Assembly (NCBI RefSeq): GCF_029227915.1
Contig: NC_079884.1
Coordinates: 10,664,001 to 10,728,000, forward strand
From: Hydractinia symbiolongicarpus
Lineage: Eukaryota > Cnidaria > Hydrozoa > Anthoathecata > Hydractiniidae
Direction of reading: 5' to 3'
Length of the DNA stretch: 64,000 nucleotides
Every line of letters starts with the position of its first letter. Position 1 is the first letter of the stretch. Shown piece after piece: positions 1-12,067 of the stretch. Under the pieces are notes generated by a model. That model was not told the origin of the DNA and made no database searches. It saw only the letters and a list, made by a program, of their open reading frames with translations. The position numbers and the translations under genes were made by a program.

Positions 1-118
1 AGATCATTCCATGTATATTAAAGGCATTTAAACTGCACAAGTTGGCAGGCACAATTTTAATCAATTAACATAACCATTTCTTAGGGCAAGAGGCCCTTTT
101 CATAGCACTGGGAACGGT

Positions 119-490
119 TCAACAAGTTTCTGTGTGTGTAGGTGTTGTTGGTAGCTGATTATAACAAAAACGATTTCTCTTTACAGATTTTCTGGATTGC
201 AAACCCATTCTCGACAATCTTCTAATATCTGTATCCTTTTCATAAAACTGTGAAACAACATGAACCATGTTTTTTTGTAGAACGAAAGTCCAGTAAAGTT
301 TATTTTTGTCCTTAATCTTTGTGATTAGCAACTGGTGATTCAGGATGTGCTGATTTAGATACATTCCATCTTCATAGTCCTGTGCTAAAAAAGTCTTTAA
401 TGGTAAGGTAATATTTTTAAAAGAATCAAACAGAATTGGGAAATACCAGGATGTTGAGATCATTATCATACTAGTGGGGCCTAAAAAGAC
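119..490 (-). CDS. hypothetical protein, possible 3'-terminal exon
   Basis: This is an open frame of about 123 codons on the minus strand ending in TAA. It opens just after an acceptor-like TGTTAG at 491-496, and from that acceptor the frame is open in phase 0 through the first Met at 469. The composition looks protein-like rather than AT-biased: an aromatic, hydrophobic N-terminal part (STSWYFPILFDSF), a central stretch with NKLYWTFVLQKN, and a basic tail (RKSVKRNRF). I do not recognise a family. The likeliest reading is the last exon of a gene whose other exons I could not find. It could also be a chance frame. No neighbouring gene helps to assign it. Confidence 0.35.
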   Translation of the reverse strand, partial: VFLGPTSMIMISTSWYFPILFDSFKNITLPLKTFLAQDYEDGMYLNQHILNHQLLITKIKDKNKLYWTFVLQKNMVHVVSQFYEKDTDIRRLSRMGLQSRKSVKRNRFCYNQLPTTPTHTETC

Positions 491-1580
491 CTAACAAATA
501 CACCCTACTTATCAAATCTCTAGGTAAATAACAGAAAATAATCTCCATTTGGTGAGAGAAAGGAAACAAACATTTAGTGTAAATCAACAACCGATATTTT
601 TTCTGGTTGAAAAATTATTTTGACAGCATAAAGTAATCCAAATCACTATATTTTGCAAAATTATGTATACGAAACCACTAGAAAACATTAAAAACTTCCC
701 TAAAAAAGAAAGTGTGACTATCTCTTTTGACACATTGTATATACAGCTCGATTTACAAAAGGCCTACCGCAGTTTTTCCTCGTCTTAATAAGCTGTGGAT
801 TCTACTTGTGTAAACTATTTTTATGAAATTGGATCAGAAAGTTTAAGGGATTGTTAAAATGGTTCGATTTATGGGGAGTCTAGGCTCGATAAACTCCCCA
901 ACATATCAACTATTACGTATCTTTGAATCATTTTGTTTAAAAAGGATTGTGTTTTAAGTGTGTCTAGTAAGATGGTGGTTAAAATTACACATGTGGAATG
1001 CGTAATAAAATCAGATTATGTATCGTTAGTTCGAATAAAAATTCGAATCAGCAGCTATGTACTGTATCGAACTTTTTTGGTCTTTCTTAAACGTATCACA
1101 TGTAATTGATTTTCTTGTGTAGCGTTCTGGCGAGGTTCATAAAAGGATAGATGAGACGAGAGTCGATGCGGACGATATTATAGACCAATTAATTAATGGG
1201 TATGAAATTTTTGTTGCGCATTTGCTCTGCTTGTTAAAACCTTAAAAGTATGACTTTCGGGTGGTCTGTTTATCACACACTGTTATTCAGAGTGTGTATA
1301 GAGAGCAGCATCAATGATGTAGATTTTATTTCAACCGTTTCATAGCCTCTATATCGATTAAACTTAAATGGAGCTGTTAAAATTATTTTTTAAGTTGCTG
1401 AAAAAGGGTTAACCGAAGGTTTTTTTTCTTTTAGAACTGATCTAACTTATGATACAAGTAAAACAGGTTAGAATTGTGTTTAATGAATAACGAGTTAATT
1501 ATATGTATGTTTGCTGAGAAATTTGTTAGTCAGTTTATTTATGTCTAGTAGATGTTCTCATCTTTTTTGTTGCTGTTTAG

Positions 1581-2003
1581 ACGAAGGTATCGAGTTATCA
1601 CTTTTTCTTGAAAATGATGGCGTATCCACGATGAGCAAGATTGAAACCAGACGGTAAGTTGACTATGATTTTAAACCGACCGACAATCCTATATTCCTAT
1701 GCGGAAATCCTCGTGTTTTATTTCAATTCACATGTTTTCGTTTATGACCATCATGAGTTCTTAGGTGTCGTAACAATTCAAATCAAACTCTAAAAAGTTC
1801 TTTAAAATACATTATTTGGTTTTTCCTCAATACATAAAACACCTATAATTTATAACCGATGGGGCAAAGTAACGGGTATATAATATTGGTTAATATCAAT
1901 TTATCGGGATGATTTTAAATACTTACATTCTTCTCTATTTTTATTTTTTAGACGGCGGGAACTCAAACCTATTCCAATTGAAGACAGATTCAAGACTCTG
2001 TAA
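1581..2003 (+). CDS. C-terminal exons of an unrecognised small basic-tailed protein
   Basis: Two exons join cleanly. Exon 1581-1653 (acceptor TTTAG, donor GTAAGT) joins exon 1952-2003 (acceptor TTTTTAG), split codon CG|A. They encode a continuous tail of about 41 residues, with ELSLFLENDG, then RRRRELKPIPIEDRFKTL and a TAA stop. A possible preceding exon at 1123-1199 (acceptor TGTGTAG, donor GTATGA) is open in one frame only and encodes RSGEVHKRIDETRVDAD and further acidic residues. It ends in phase 2, whereas 1581 needs phase 1, so a small exon is missing or the link is wrong. I do not recognise the family. The Arg-rich stretch and the good splice sites are the evidence that this is a real gene. 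Confidence 0.45.
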
Positions 2004-2101
2004 AAAAATTATTTGCATACTTAATTATATTGTTTGTAAAGTCTGACCATTTATTTTGTATAGTTTTTTCTACATACTTTCTGTTAAGTATATAACGTTT
2101 A

Positions 2102-2120
2102 ATATATATATATATATATT
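2102..2120. repeat. short (TA)n microsatellite
   Basis: An uninterrupted AT dinucleotide run lies about 100 bases after the stop of the preceding gene. Confidence 0.9.
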
Positions 2121-3883
2121 ATAAAATGTAAATATCGCTAAATTAATAGTTAGCTCTCAACCAGTTTTTTTACAATGATAAACGAAATGTGTGTGGACTT
2201 TTTTACCCCTGTCCTAACTTGAGGTTAGATTTTGAAGGGCAAACTCGATTTTGACTAACAATAATAGCATTTGTTAACTTAATTCTGCCCGGTATTCATT
2301 TTTTTATATGAAATTCAAATTTGACTATAATATTTGTGAAAGTAAGATTGCAAATCTCTGACAGAAAAATTTAATTTTGTGATCATAAATGCTGTAATTT
2401 GATTGGTTATCATCGTAAAATGCTCTAATTTAATTAGTCATCATGGTAAAATACTCGATTTGATTGGTTATCATGGTAGAATAGTCTATTGCCGTTACGA
2501 AAATGGAAAGTGAAATGTATTTTACTTTTTGTTTAGCTAGCCATTGTAACGAAATTTACTTCAGTTTTGTTTCAATGAAGCCACCACAGTTTTTTTTGTC
2601 TTATGATAAAAATTCAATTCTTATATAACGTATTGATAATCTGCAGGAATGTTTTTTTCTTTTTTGATGAGTATATTGTCATAAGTTTTGAGCAATTTAC
2701 CACTTTTTTCTGGCGAGAACAGCGCTCCATGCATTAATTTACTAGATTATGTTCAAATAAAATTTGGTTTGCCTATTTCTTTTTTTGATTTTTACAGCTA
2801 TATTATTTTTATCATTACGGGTACGAAATATTCACACGTTTTTCTTCTCTTCGACGACAAATATTTTGTTTAGTGTGGTTTATGTGTTTACTCTTGACGT
2901 GCTTTGACCATTCACGATTTACAAATTTAAAATCAAGTCGAGGCTGGCCTCGAATACATGCTGTGCATGAAAGCTATAATTTTAAGCACCACATGTTTCA
3001 ACCGTGATTGGAGTATTCATACACACAAATTCAGGACAGGTCCTGGTTTTTAATTCCAGTTCGTAGTATAAATCCACTGAACAAAACCATACATTTAAAC
3101 ATTATTTTATTTGAAGTAGCTGTCTGTTATTTTATTTAGAAAGCTAAGTTCCGTTTACAAGATTGTGTTTTTGAAAGCAACTCTTTTCTAGGGCTGTAGT
3201 CATAAGTATCATGCAAGGAAGGCCCGCAATTTCGGTTTTTATTTGTTGTTTATTGTTGTTGTTTGGTTATGGTTGATATAGCTATTGTAAACATTGACGA
3301 TTATTTAGTTCCTCTATAAATTTTCAAAATATTTTGTTTGTGTGTTACATTTGCTTGATATTCTTTTGTTTTCTTTCCTCTCATCGCGTCGCCGGTCTTC
3401 CGGTTGGGATATTCTGTTCTGCAAAATACTAATTTTGAGGTAAGCGGAAGTCAACGTCATTTTACTTCTTACTGTATTTTAGTAAACACTGAACGACATC
3501 CTGCTTAAGATAACACGTGTAACAATGTTGCCTGGGTAACAAAAAACGATACTTCAGTAATGTTGATTCAGATTGATCGAGACAGAAAAGATCACGTGAT
3601 ATATGCTAACAATGAGTCGTTGAAAAGTCTTTGTTTTTTGTGCGCAGGTGGTCTGCTCTTATGCTGCGCATTTCAAATTATTTTTAAAAAAATTAACCAA
3701 GCGACGTGTAACAGTATTATATAATTTATTTGTGTATTTAATCTTCATATCCTCTGGAGGCTAATAAAGTCACCATAACAATCATTAAGTCAACACGTTA
3801 ACAAAGAGATCCAACGCAAGATTTTAGTTTATAGATTTCTTTCTGACTGATATATATTGTTTGAGATATGAAAAAAGATAGCA
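2121..3883. other. intergenic, no gene recognised
   Basis: AT-rich sequence with direct near-repeats of a TTTGATTGGTTATCAT-type phrase around 2398-2485. A short open frame at 2688-2873 is T-rich and resembles no family. The right end should hold the promoter and 5' UTR of the TMEM263-like gene, but no TATA box can be singled out. Confidence 0.5.
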
Positions 3884-5429
3884 ATGGAGGACAACCATAA
3901 CGTGAGTATTATCACTTATTTTAAGTCCAAGTTTTTAGTTTTGCATAGCGAATAGTACAAGTTTTTCTATGAAGAACCTAAAAAATTTTTAAGCAGTCTC
4001 GTATTTACTTAAAAAAGAAAAAATTCTAATAAGCTGCTAGATTACTTATAAAACATGTGTATTTATTTCTATGACAATAAAAAGCTTACTATGTATATGC
4101 GCGCTAATTGGTTACTGTAAAGATATGACAGGAGCAAGTAGAAGGCGGGAAAATGAAGCTAAATTTTGTCGTTAAATAAAACAAAACGTGTAGTATTTTT
4201 TTTAACTTCTCACCTACACCGACGTTTCTTATTAATAAACGCCAATCTTTTAACCTTGTTTTTCTACCTTTTGACGTGTAATGGGGACTTTGCTTTTGTA
4301 AAATACATGATCCAACAACGATCCAAAACCGCAGCGACGTCGATAAGCAAATAGTCCGTAGACGAGGTTAAGAACGATCTACTTATTAACATTCAAATTA
4401 TTGACGTGTTTTTTTTCTTTACTTTTTCTTTTTTCCTACATTTCTACTACTGCTAGTTGGTAAATATATATATTTAAAATCTGAGCCAACATTAGTCAAA
4501 CCTAGACCACAATTCATCGAAATAAAAACAATTGGTAACTTGTTTTTATATGTGATAAATTTTCAAGCAATTATTTTTAAAAAAAATCGCAATACCCCGG
4601 ATTTTACACTCTAGTTTTAGCGAATACATCTTCCCCAGACTAAATACCATTAAAATCTTTGTACCTAAAAGTTACAAAATTTACCTCGGTTGCGTAGCGC
4701 CAACCTCGTCCCCAGGGCATCTTGTTTCTTTTCTGACCCTGGGACGCATGTTCGTATCGCCGTCCCAGGGTCAGAAAAGATACAAGATGCCCTGGGGACG
4801 AGGTTGGCGCTACGCAACCCAGCTCCTGTTTCTCTTTTTTTATCTCGCTGTTCTGGTATAAAAGAAATTACAGGCCCTGGGAACGAGGTTTTGCGCAACG
4901 CACAACATTAAGGGCTGTTTCAAAAAAGAGATTATGATAAAGTTGTTCTTCCTTCTTGAGTTAAAAAGCTAAAAGCAAACTGCAAAATAACAATTTTTTC
5001 AACCTCGATCCCAGGGCTCTTTTTTCTCTTTTTGGCGTCCTTATATCAAAACGAGAAAAAAGAGCCCTGGGATTGAGGTTGCAATTTTCCTTAAAAAATT
5101 TAATTATTTCTTTCATTAATTTCATCTATTACGCATTTTAGCAACATTCAATTTCATCGGACAGCATATCATACGACTCGATCTCTTCCGAATCTTTTCA
5201 AGAGCAGCCAGTACAGGGAAACATAGTTTCTAGAGTGGCAGGTGGAGCATATAATGCCACAACAACTATTATTGGTGGAGCAAAGAATGTAGCGGTACCT
5301 GTTCTTGGCAATGCTGCTTGGTTCACTGGCGCGGCGTTAACAACCTCTTTTGGAGTGGTAAAAAGTGTAGGCTCGTACGTTGTACCTGCCAGGTTTAAAC
5401 CGGCTGGATCCAAAGACAAATCCGATTAA
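3884..5429 (+). CDS. TMEM263: TMEM263-like small membrane protein
   Basis: The coding sequence is join(3884..3901, 5142..5429), 101 residues. Exon 1 encodes only MEDNHN and ends at a GTGAGT donor. Exon 2 starts after CATTTTAG in phase 0. The ATG at 3884 was chosen because the nearest upstream ATG is in another frame and soon stops. A Ser-rich acidic N-terminus is followed by a Gly/Ala/Val-rich hydrophobic region (GGAYNATTTIIGGAKNVAVP, then NAAWFTGAAL) and ends in KDKSD. Small Gly-rich membrane segments and a KDKSD C-terminus are hallmarks of TMEM263 (C12orf23) proteins. The molecular role of that family is poorly defined; vertebrate members have been linked to growth. The 1.2-kb intron contains two palindromic repeats. 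An AATAAA at about 5759 could serve for polyadenylation. The main alternative is another small Gly-rich membrane protein. Confidence 0.8.
4688..4819. repeat. fold-back (palindromic) MITE, CCTCGTCCCCAGGG family
   Basis: Left arm 4688-4745 and right arm 4762-4819 are nearly perfect reverse complements around a short loop of about 16 bases. The outer arms start GGTTGCGTAGCGCC and contain CCTCGTCCCCAGGGCATCTT. A further inverted piece, GGCCCTGGGAACGAGGTT at about 4873-4890, shows that the insertion is compound. It lies in the intron of the TMEM263-like gene. Open frames read across it on both strands are artefacts of the symmetry. Confidence 0.85.
5000..5081. repeat. second fold-back repeat of the same family
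   Basis: This is an 82-bp palindrome. The left arm begins CAACCTCGATCCCAGGGCTC and is mirrored by GAGCCCTGGGATTGAGGTTG, with one arm mismatch and a loop of about 24 bases. It is in the same intron as the copy at 4688-4819. Confidence 0.85.
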
Positions 5430-6357
5430 ATCGGATTAAATATTGAGTTTGGCAACTGCAGAAGAAAACGAGGCAATGACATCCGTGGTTACAACTGCAT
5501 TATACAATGTAATTTTTATATGATATGACTGACTTCCTTACTTGAACCTAGTCCTTGTGTCGGGAAAGCGCTGGCGCTATTCCTCGCTGCTTTCGTTACG
5601 AAAATAAGGATAAAGAAACTTCTTAGGCTTTCCGAAAACTTGTATACATATATTAGTCTATCATCTACACAATCTGGCTCCTAGAAGGCCTAGGAACGAA
5701 GTTGTAATCTACACAGGCTCATTCCAAAATTAATAACAGGGAAACATACATCGTCTGCAATAAAAGCTTATAAATTTATATATATTTAATTTTGTTCTAT
5801 TTTAACGTATTGTTGCGACAAAAAATATACATGCATTAAAATGTTATTGTTTTGTCTTGTCCACTTGTAACCAATACGATTAGTTTGTAAGTGGATGTCA
5901 CTGTGAAACGTCCTGATTATTTAAGGAGACAAACGCGCTGGAAACCAGACTGCTCTCTCCAAAACCCCAATATTGCAAATTGATCATGATTGGCTGTTAC
6001 CAATGGTGGATCTTAGACGTACCATAGTTCGTGTAAAAAACTAGTTTTTTATATGCATTATACGCAACGTTGAGATTAGAAGACAGAGGGAAAGGGAGGG
6101 GGTCTATTTTTTAAATCGCTTAAATGCATTTAAATTTGCCCCTAAAAATGTAAAGTAATCGTACGTCGTACGCCGCTTGGTGTGAAAGCATTCAGTCTTA
6201 AATAACGTCATAAATAACGCCCGAAGTTCAAAATGGCTAATTTCGCGCAAAACGGCTAACCAGGTCAAATTTTCAGGTCTTTACTGCTTTTCCAGAAAAT
6301 TATTCATTTTTCATCCATGCGCAGCAAAAAAATGCAGCTAATTTTATCTGCCCACAT
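5430..6357. other. 3' flank and intergenic, no gene recognised
   Basis: Contains the presumed 3' UTR of the TMEM263-like gene (AATAAA near 5759) and AT-rich sequence. No coding frame or family motif was recognised. Confidence 0.5.
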
Positions 6358-6630
6358 ATGTATTGTGCAGCAAGTTTAAAATTCAAAATGTCTTTGAAGA
6401 GAACAAATACAAGCTTGCATTGCTTTACTTCGCGACGAGGATGTTTCCTCAACAAAAAAACGAACCGTATGGTAAAACCTTGGCTCCAACAGAGAAGTGA
6501 ACAAGGAATGTATCACAATCTTTTTCAAGAGTTACGTTTGGGCGATGTTACATCATACAAGGAGTATATACCGATGGAACGACTCCGTTTTAAATATTCT
6601 TCATCAGTGAACAGCGTGTTTTTATTATGA
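6358..6630 (+). pseudogene. PIF/Harbinger transposase (HARBI1-like) N-terminal remnant
   Basis: A 90-codon open frame carries the signature that precedes the catalytic domain in Harbinger transposases: a charged stretch, then KPWLQQRSEQGMYHNLFQEL, then RLGDVTSYKEYIPMERLRF. In the family the usual pattern is W..P...RR..G.YHNL..ELR.ED...Y..Y.RM. The frame stops soon after, and no DDE core or second DNA-binding protein is seen downstream, so this is a broken fragment. The following sequence (6665-7006) is rich in TGCTGCAAA-type repeats and does not continue the protein. No terminal repeats could be assigned. Confidence 0.6.
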
Positions 6631-6639
6631 AAAGGCATT

Positions 6640-7276
6640 ATATTTATGCCGTAGAAACATAAATTTGCTGGATAAAAATGTTGCACTTATGGGTCACAAG
6701 AAAATATGCTGCGAAAGGTCGATTTTTGCTGCAAAAGAAAAAAAATGCTGCAGGAACTTTGCTGCAATATCAAATCAATTTAATACTGCTACAGAGCTTC
6801 TACAGAATTTTTTTGCTGCAAAAAGTACAAATTGCAGCACGTTGCAAGTAGGTGTCACGTGCAGCATTTTTTATCCTAAAATAAACATGATTTCTAGGAC
6901 ATTTTCAATTAGTTATCGAAATTCCAAATATATCCAGGACGAACTTTTTTCTTGGGGACTGTGGTCGCCATGTATAACAATCATTGTATCATCACAATCT
7001 TGTTGATCGAGACAAAAGGAGGGATAAACCATCCATGTTTAAAAGGAAAAATATAAAGTCGTGTTTGTCGTGACTGACTACCGCGACCTTCAAGTCAAGA
7101 AGATCTAATCTATTCATTTTCGGAAAGAAGGAAATAAGCAGTTTTCATAACATAATGTGTATGAAACACGATGCATTTGTTTGCATCACTTATTAAAAAA
7201 CAAAAAAATCGAGACAACGACAACTACAACAATTGTACAATATTGAACCGTAAAAACATATAAAAAACAACCAGCA
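6640..7276. other. intergenic with TGCTGCAA-rich degenerate repeats
   Basis: The 6670-6870 stretch repeats a TTTGCTGCAAAA-like phrase in both orientations. It makes a long frame that I regard as non-coding. Nothing else is recognised before the 3' end of ADPGK. Confidence 0.5.
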
Positions 7277-10200
7277 TTATTTAAATAAAAAATCAGAATA
7301 TTGCAACCCTGTTGCTGAAATACAATCGCCTAAACCAACAGTTCTTTTCGGATGTTTACAGACAAGTACAACACTAAAATGAAATTCCGCACCATTGTGT
7401 TCCCAAGAAATCACTGGATTTGCTTTATCTCGTTTCACAAGATTCCTTCTCAATTCCCAAAATTTCACGGATCTAGCAAATACCTTAGGGGTTCTTAATT
7501 CTACATCGATACTATCTAAATGTTCTTTGTTGCACGCTTGGCGTGACGCCGCCCTAGAACCAGCAGCTGTGGCGGCTAAACTATTGCTCCATGATTCAGG
7601 AAACGCAGCTATTATATGATATGTTAAACAATGAAAATGAATCCGAGTAAGTCTGGAACTAACAGAGCCGTAACGTTCGTTTTTTCCAAATACTTGGAGC
7701 AACCAGTCGAGTGAATCAGCCATGAGTCCTAAACGGAAGTAATAAGGCGTATTTATGATACAGCAAAGAAAATTACATTCCTAGGTCAAATAATCTATAA
7801 TAATATATAATCTATAAATAATAATAAGAGCAGAGTGACATATAAAAACCTTTTATGACTTCGTGAGCAATTACAAAATTAAATAGATAAATAAAAAAGA
7901 AAAAGAACCTATTTCTGGTGGCCACTGCGCCAATTCATCACTGCCACCAGGACCATCAAGTGAGGTCGACAAAAATGCTAACTCCTGTTCATTCAAACCT
8001 ATCGAATCTACAACTGGAAAAATAGTTTGCGCCACATCTTTCATAAACGTTGCCGACGTCATACTAGCTAGTTCTAAATGTATGGGCGTATCCTCAGAGA
8101 TAGCTTCTAGACGATGTCGCAACTCACTCAACTTTTCTTGTCGAATCTTGTCAGATTGACCTTCTAGTAAGTGAAGACCAGATATGACTATTAGTTCCGG
8201 TTGAAAGTCAATTAACGAATCTAAATATAAAGACAACGAAAATTAGAATGTGAACAAGAAATTTTTTATCGACAAAATGGAAAGTATTGCAGCAGAAAAA
8301 AAAAATTTGAAGATTAACTGGATACTAGCAAAAGCGTTTACCAATTGAATTCACGGTAACTTATGATATAAATTTGACAAAAATAAGCAAAAATCAAGCA
8401 ATAGACTTCAACCAAAATCTGTTGCTACTTTCTTTAAGATAAAAAAATAAATAGAAGGCACTGACGAAATAACAAGACACATTTTTTAAATTATCCTTTT
8501 AATCAGGCAATAAAATGTCTAGGCAAAACATTGTATCAATCACTTACCAAAAAATTTCTCCATTGCTGTCATCTGACCATTAGCAGAATCATGTGTAATA
8601 ATAAACCTGTTGGCACACGATGCTTTTTGCTCTCCCCATTTCTCTTCTTTACCATATTCTAAAATCAAATGATATTCATCACTGGCTTGTCGCAACGCTT
8701 TGGGTATGACTATTCTTTTGTCAAGCATTGCTTCTAATTTTGGTCCAATTGGTCCACCAAGGAGAATCTATTGCGAGAAAAAAAAGGTTATAATTACAAT
8801 GTTTTTCTAAAACATGTTTTTTATAAGAACGTTTAAATTTTCAGATGAGGTTGGATTTGTTTATTTTTTTTACACCTCTTAGGCTGTTTTTCTTAAAAAT
8901 AGGGAAACATACAGTCAGATTCACCGATGATTGTTGATGTTGAAGTTAACCTATTGTAAGACCATACACAGATAATAGTAAAAAGGACAAAAAACAGAAG
9001 AAATAATTGTTTCTTAGTAGCTGGCCTAACACCTATGAAGGAGTTCAGGCCGAATATGTTAAAACAAAATAATTTATGGCGAAATCTCAGCCTAATAAAC
9101 TAGTGTAAGTGTGGCTGGTTGTTGATTATTGAGAATCTAGTTGTATTTTATAAAAAAAAGATTTGGTCATTAAACACTTTACACTTTAACATATTTTACA
9201 CTTTAACAAATATAATGTAGAATGTGTGTATTAGTGTACTGTCAGGAGCAGGAAGAATAATCACCAAGCACCAACAATACTGACCTACCAGAATTAGAAA
9301 TATATATATAGTGAAACTTACAGAACTATTCGAGTTTGAGTATATCATCTTCAACCCCATTAAAGCTGCATTACCACCCACGTCATACTAAAGAAAAGAA
9401 AAGAATAAAATATTTTAACATCTGCAAAGTGCAAAACTTGTGACCTTCTTGTTTACCTAAATTTTCCTGACAAACACCAGATGGAAGTAGATAAAATTCC
9501 ACACATGTAAAAATAGATGATTGAAATACGTAAAAATATTTTAGGTATTGCTAGTATACTGAATGAGTTACAATAGCACACTAAAGGCATTAATTAAAGG
9601 CATAAAAAAACCCAAGACCCAATTAAACTCCTTAAAAGATTCCGACTTTTTTTAAACAAGATCAAACTTTTATTTTTTTTCCTACACTTGTTAACAATTC
9701 TGTCATTTTCCTGACCCCTCCATAAGTGAGTACCTTATTAAGGGAATTAATTTTCGGGGATTTTTCAAGTCAATTTTACAAAAATTAGTTCACACAAAAA
9801 ATTATTTGAAACTTGTTATTTGCGAAAAATTCATTCCTGTCAAATTCCTTTTTGAAAAACATTATACACTAATGTCTTCTTCTGAATAATTTAATGTGAA
9901 TTTCAACTTTAGCAGTCTTGTCTCATCATAATTTCCAAAGAGTGTAAAAAATTAGATGTTTTTGCAAGCATTCTATTAACCTGAAAAGTCACAAAAAGGA
10001 AGTTTTTATTGAGAAATTCACACAAAAAACACAAAGTAATGTAAAGAGATCAACCATTAGATTATGATAAGTAGATACACAAACAATAACGCACACATAA
10101 CTCCTAATAAATACACCAAATCATGCCCTTAAATATATTACTATGTAAGAAAGCCGAGGCTTACTTGTGCATTTGAAATTCTTTTGGCAGCTGCCACAAT

Positions 10201-12067
10201 CTTGTCAAACACTTCTTTTGATGAAACAAATCTTTCAGCAGCTGCACATCTTTTAAAGTAAAACTGAAAGCACTCCTCCAAATCTTCCAGAGAAGAGATT
10301 GTATCATGGTTTTGAGGTCCAGAACTTGGCTTTATATTTAGTTCGCTGAACAATTTCAGTGCAGATACAATTAAGTCCACATTTGCATTCACCCTAAAAA
10401 AAATTTAAACAAAGGTTATTAAATTAGCTTTCCCATAAAAAAGTAGTATGCATTATTCGAGAATTACAAACAACTCCAAAGGTGATGCTTAGACATATTT
10501 CTAAAATATCATCACAGTAGTATTAGCAGTATATACCTTAGATAACAAAATGAAGGATTTCTTATGCCTGATTGCAAAAACTTTAACTAGTCACCCTATT
10601 CAGTAACTCAGTATTCTCATAGCCTCTTATTTCATTTTTAATAAGCTCAAAATCAATATTTTGAGCTTATTAAAAGACCTTTCCGTGATTTGGTGACAAG
10701 CAACTTCTTGTACTTTCCCTGTACAACTAAAATTTTTCCTTTCACGTTTAGATTTTGACCCTGAATTTGATAATTTTATGCTGATGTTAACATCTATGTC
10801 AGTACGGGATCTTTCCCCATTCGGGTGACAGTCCCCAGATCGAGGTAAATCACTCGATCGAGTGAGTGCACAACCACCCGATCGGGAGAGACTTACCTGA
10901 ATCAGGTGAGTATTTATCTAGCTTAAAAATGCTTTTTTAAAAGGCAAGCCGCTGGCCAAAAGTGTGATATAACTTTTGTTTACATTAAGTCATAAACTTA
11001 TTTTGTGCCGTTTTACCAATTAAAAAAAAATTCACCGTGCCGTTGCAATGCTATTGATGATTTGAGTTGGATTGATTACATGGTGCATATTTTCAGTCTA
11101 GGTTGCACATGTTGTGCCTCTGAAGCTCATTTTAGTTGTCTTATAGACATGTGTTTGGAATTAATTTAGTAAGAAGCCAGTATAGCAAGCTATATAGAGA
11201 AAAATGTGCATATTTTTTATCATATCTGACACAAAGTATAATAGAGAAATATTGATATCTTTAACATAGCTAGTTATCTGTCTCTAGAGCTTAAGCTGAC
11301 TAGGTGCTAGGCAAGAACTAAGTCTCTCCCAAGCACCTTCGGTTTGTTTATGTATATTTTTAGCTACCTAAAAATTTACCGCCAGTTATAACTCACTCAA
11401 TCGGGTGATCATGAAAAATTGCTGCCAGTGTCGACTCACTCGATCAAGTGGTTTACTCAATCTGGGGCCACTCACCCGATCGGGGAAAGATCCTGCACCG
11501 TATGTGTTTTGTGAAACCAAGTCATTAGAACTTCGTAGTAGACTCATCAACACAGTTATGACTAATTTAAGTATGTGTATAAGCTTGGACTAATTTTTAG
11601 GTCAATAGATATAGTAGCATTTTTCATATTAAGATAAAAATTCCTCCAAAATTTCACTCATTAATTTTAGGCGTTGTCTATGGTATTCAACCTATTATGG
11701 TCAAAAAAACAATATATACTGTACAATGTTAGAATTTAAAAACATTTGGTAATTTTTTTCTTAACAAGCAAAGACGTTTTACCACGTCAAAGAACAGCCC
11801 CCTCAGACTATTTTTAAGGGGTAACCATTATTACTAAATTATTTTAATAAATTGTCTCTGTAGTAGACGGTTACTTCTTCTGCAATAAATTTCTTACCCC
11901 ACGGCAACCTTTTTGTACTTAGAAGTGGAGTTACTGATAGCATCTTCAAGCCCAATCATGGCATTGTCTTCTCTTGTAAAAAATACATTTTTGATGTAAG
12001 ATTTGTTGGAGTATATTAACAATGCAATCAAAGATGTGATCACGAAATGTTCCACGAAGGAAGCCAT
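7277..12067 (-). CDS. ADPGK: ADP-dependent glucokinase
   Basis: Six exons join in phase: complement(11898..12067, 10165..10393, 9322..9387, 8548..8767, 7909..8220, 7277..7728), giving 482 residues; vertebrate ADPGK is about 500. The enzyme phosphorylates glucose using ADP instead of ATP and is an ER-associated protein in animals. The N-terminus has a hydrophobic signal-anchor (about residues 7-20). The substrate-side motif VAVGVNANVDLIVS spans the exon 1/2 junction. Middle exons give DVGGNAALMGLKM, LLGGPIGPKL and PELIVISGLHLLEGQ, and the C-terminus keeps GLGDCISATGL with the catalytic Asp at about residue 467. All donors and acceptors are GT-AG. The ATG at 12067 follows no in-frame upstream Met and gives a normal-length leader. 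Intron 1 (1.5 kb) hosts a TIR element. The protein appears intact. Confidence 0.95.
10636..10675. repeat. perfect inverted repeat (hairpin) in ADPGK intron 1
   Basis: Arms TTTTAATAAGCTCAAAA and its exact reverse complement (17 bp each) surround a 6-base loop. This is a short AT-rich hairpin with no gene attached. Confidence 0.8.
10803..11502. mobile_element. non-autonomous TIR element (MITE) in ADPGK intron 1
   Basis: Left end TACGGGATCTTTCCCCATTC and right end (reverse complement) TACGGTGCAGGATCTTTCCC are related inverted termini. Both are followed by CGGGTGA and CCCCAGA phrases. Subterminal sequence on both sides repeats an ACTCGATCGAGTGAGT-like motif (10851-10870, 11393-11480). There is no coding capacity. 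The target duplication is not clear. It is about 700 bp long and lies inside the 10394-11897 intron. Confidence 0.7.

Noticed and set aside
4665-4911. Matching frames on both strands with near-identical proteins
   Set aside because: The symmetry comes from the palindromic fold-back repeat, so neither is a gene.
6665-7006. 113-codon frame rich in Cys and Ala
   Set aside because: Driven by TGCTGCAAA repeats, with no family features or splice context.
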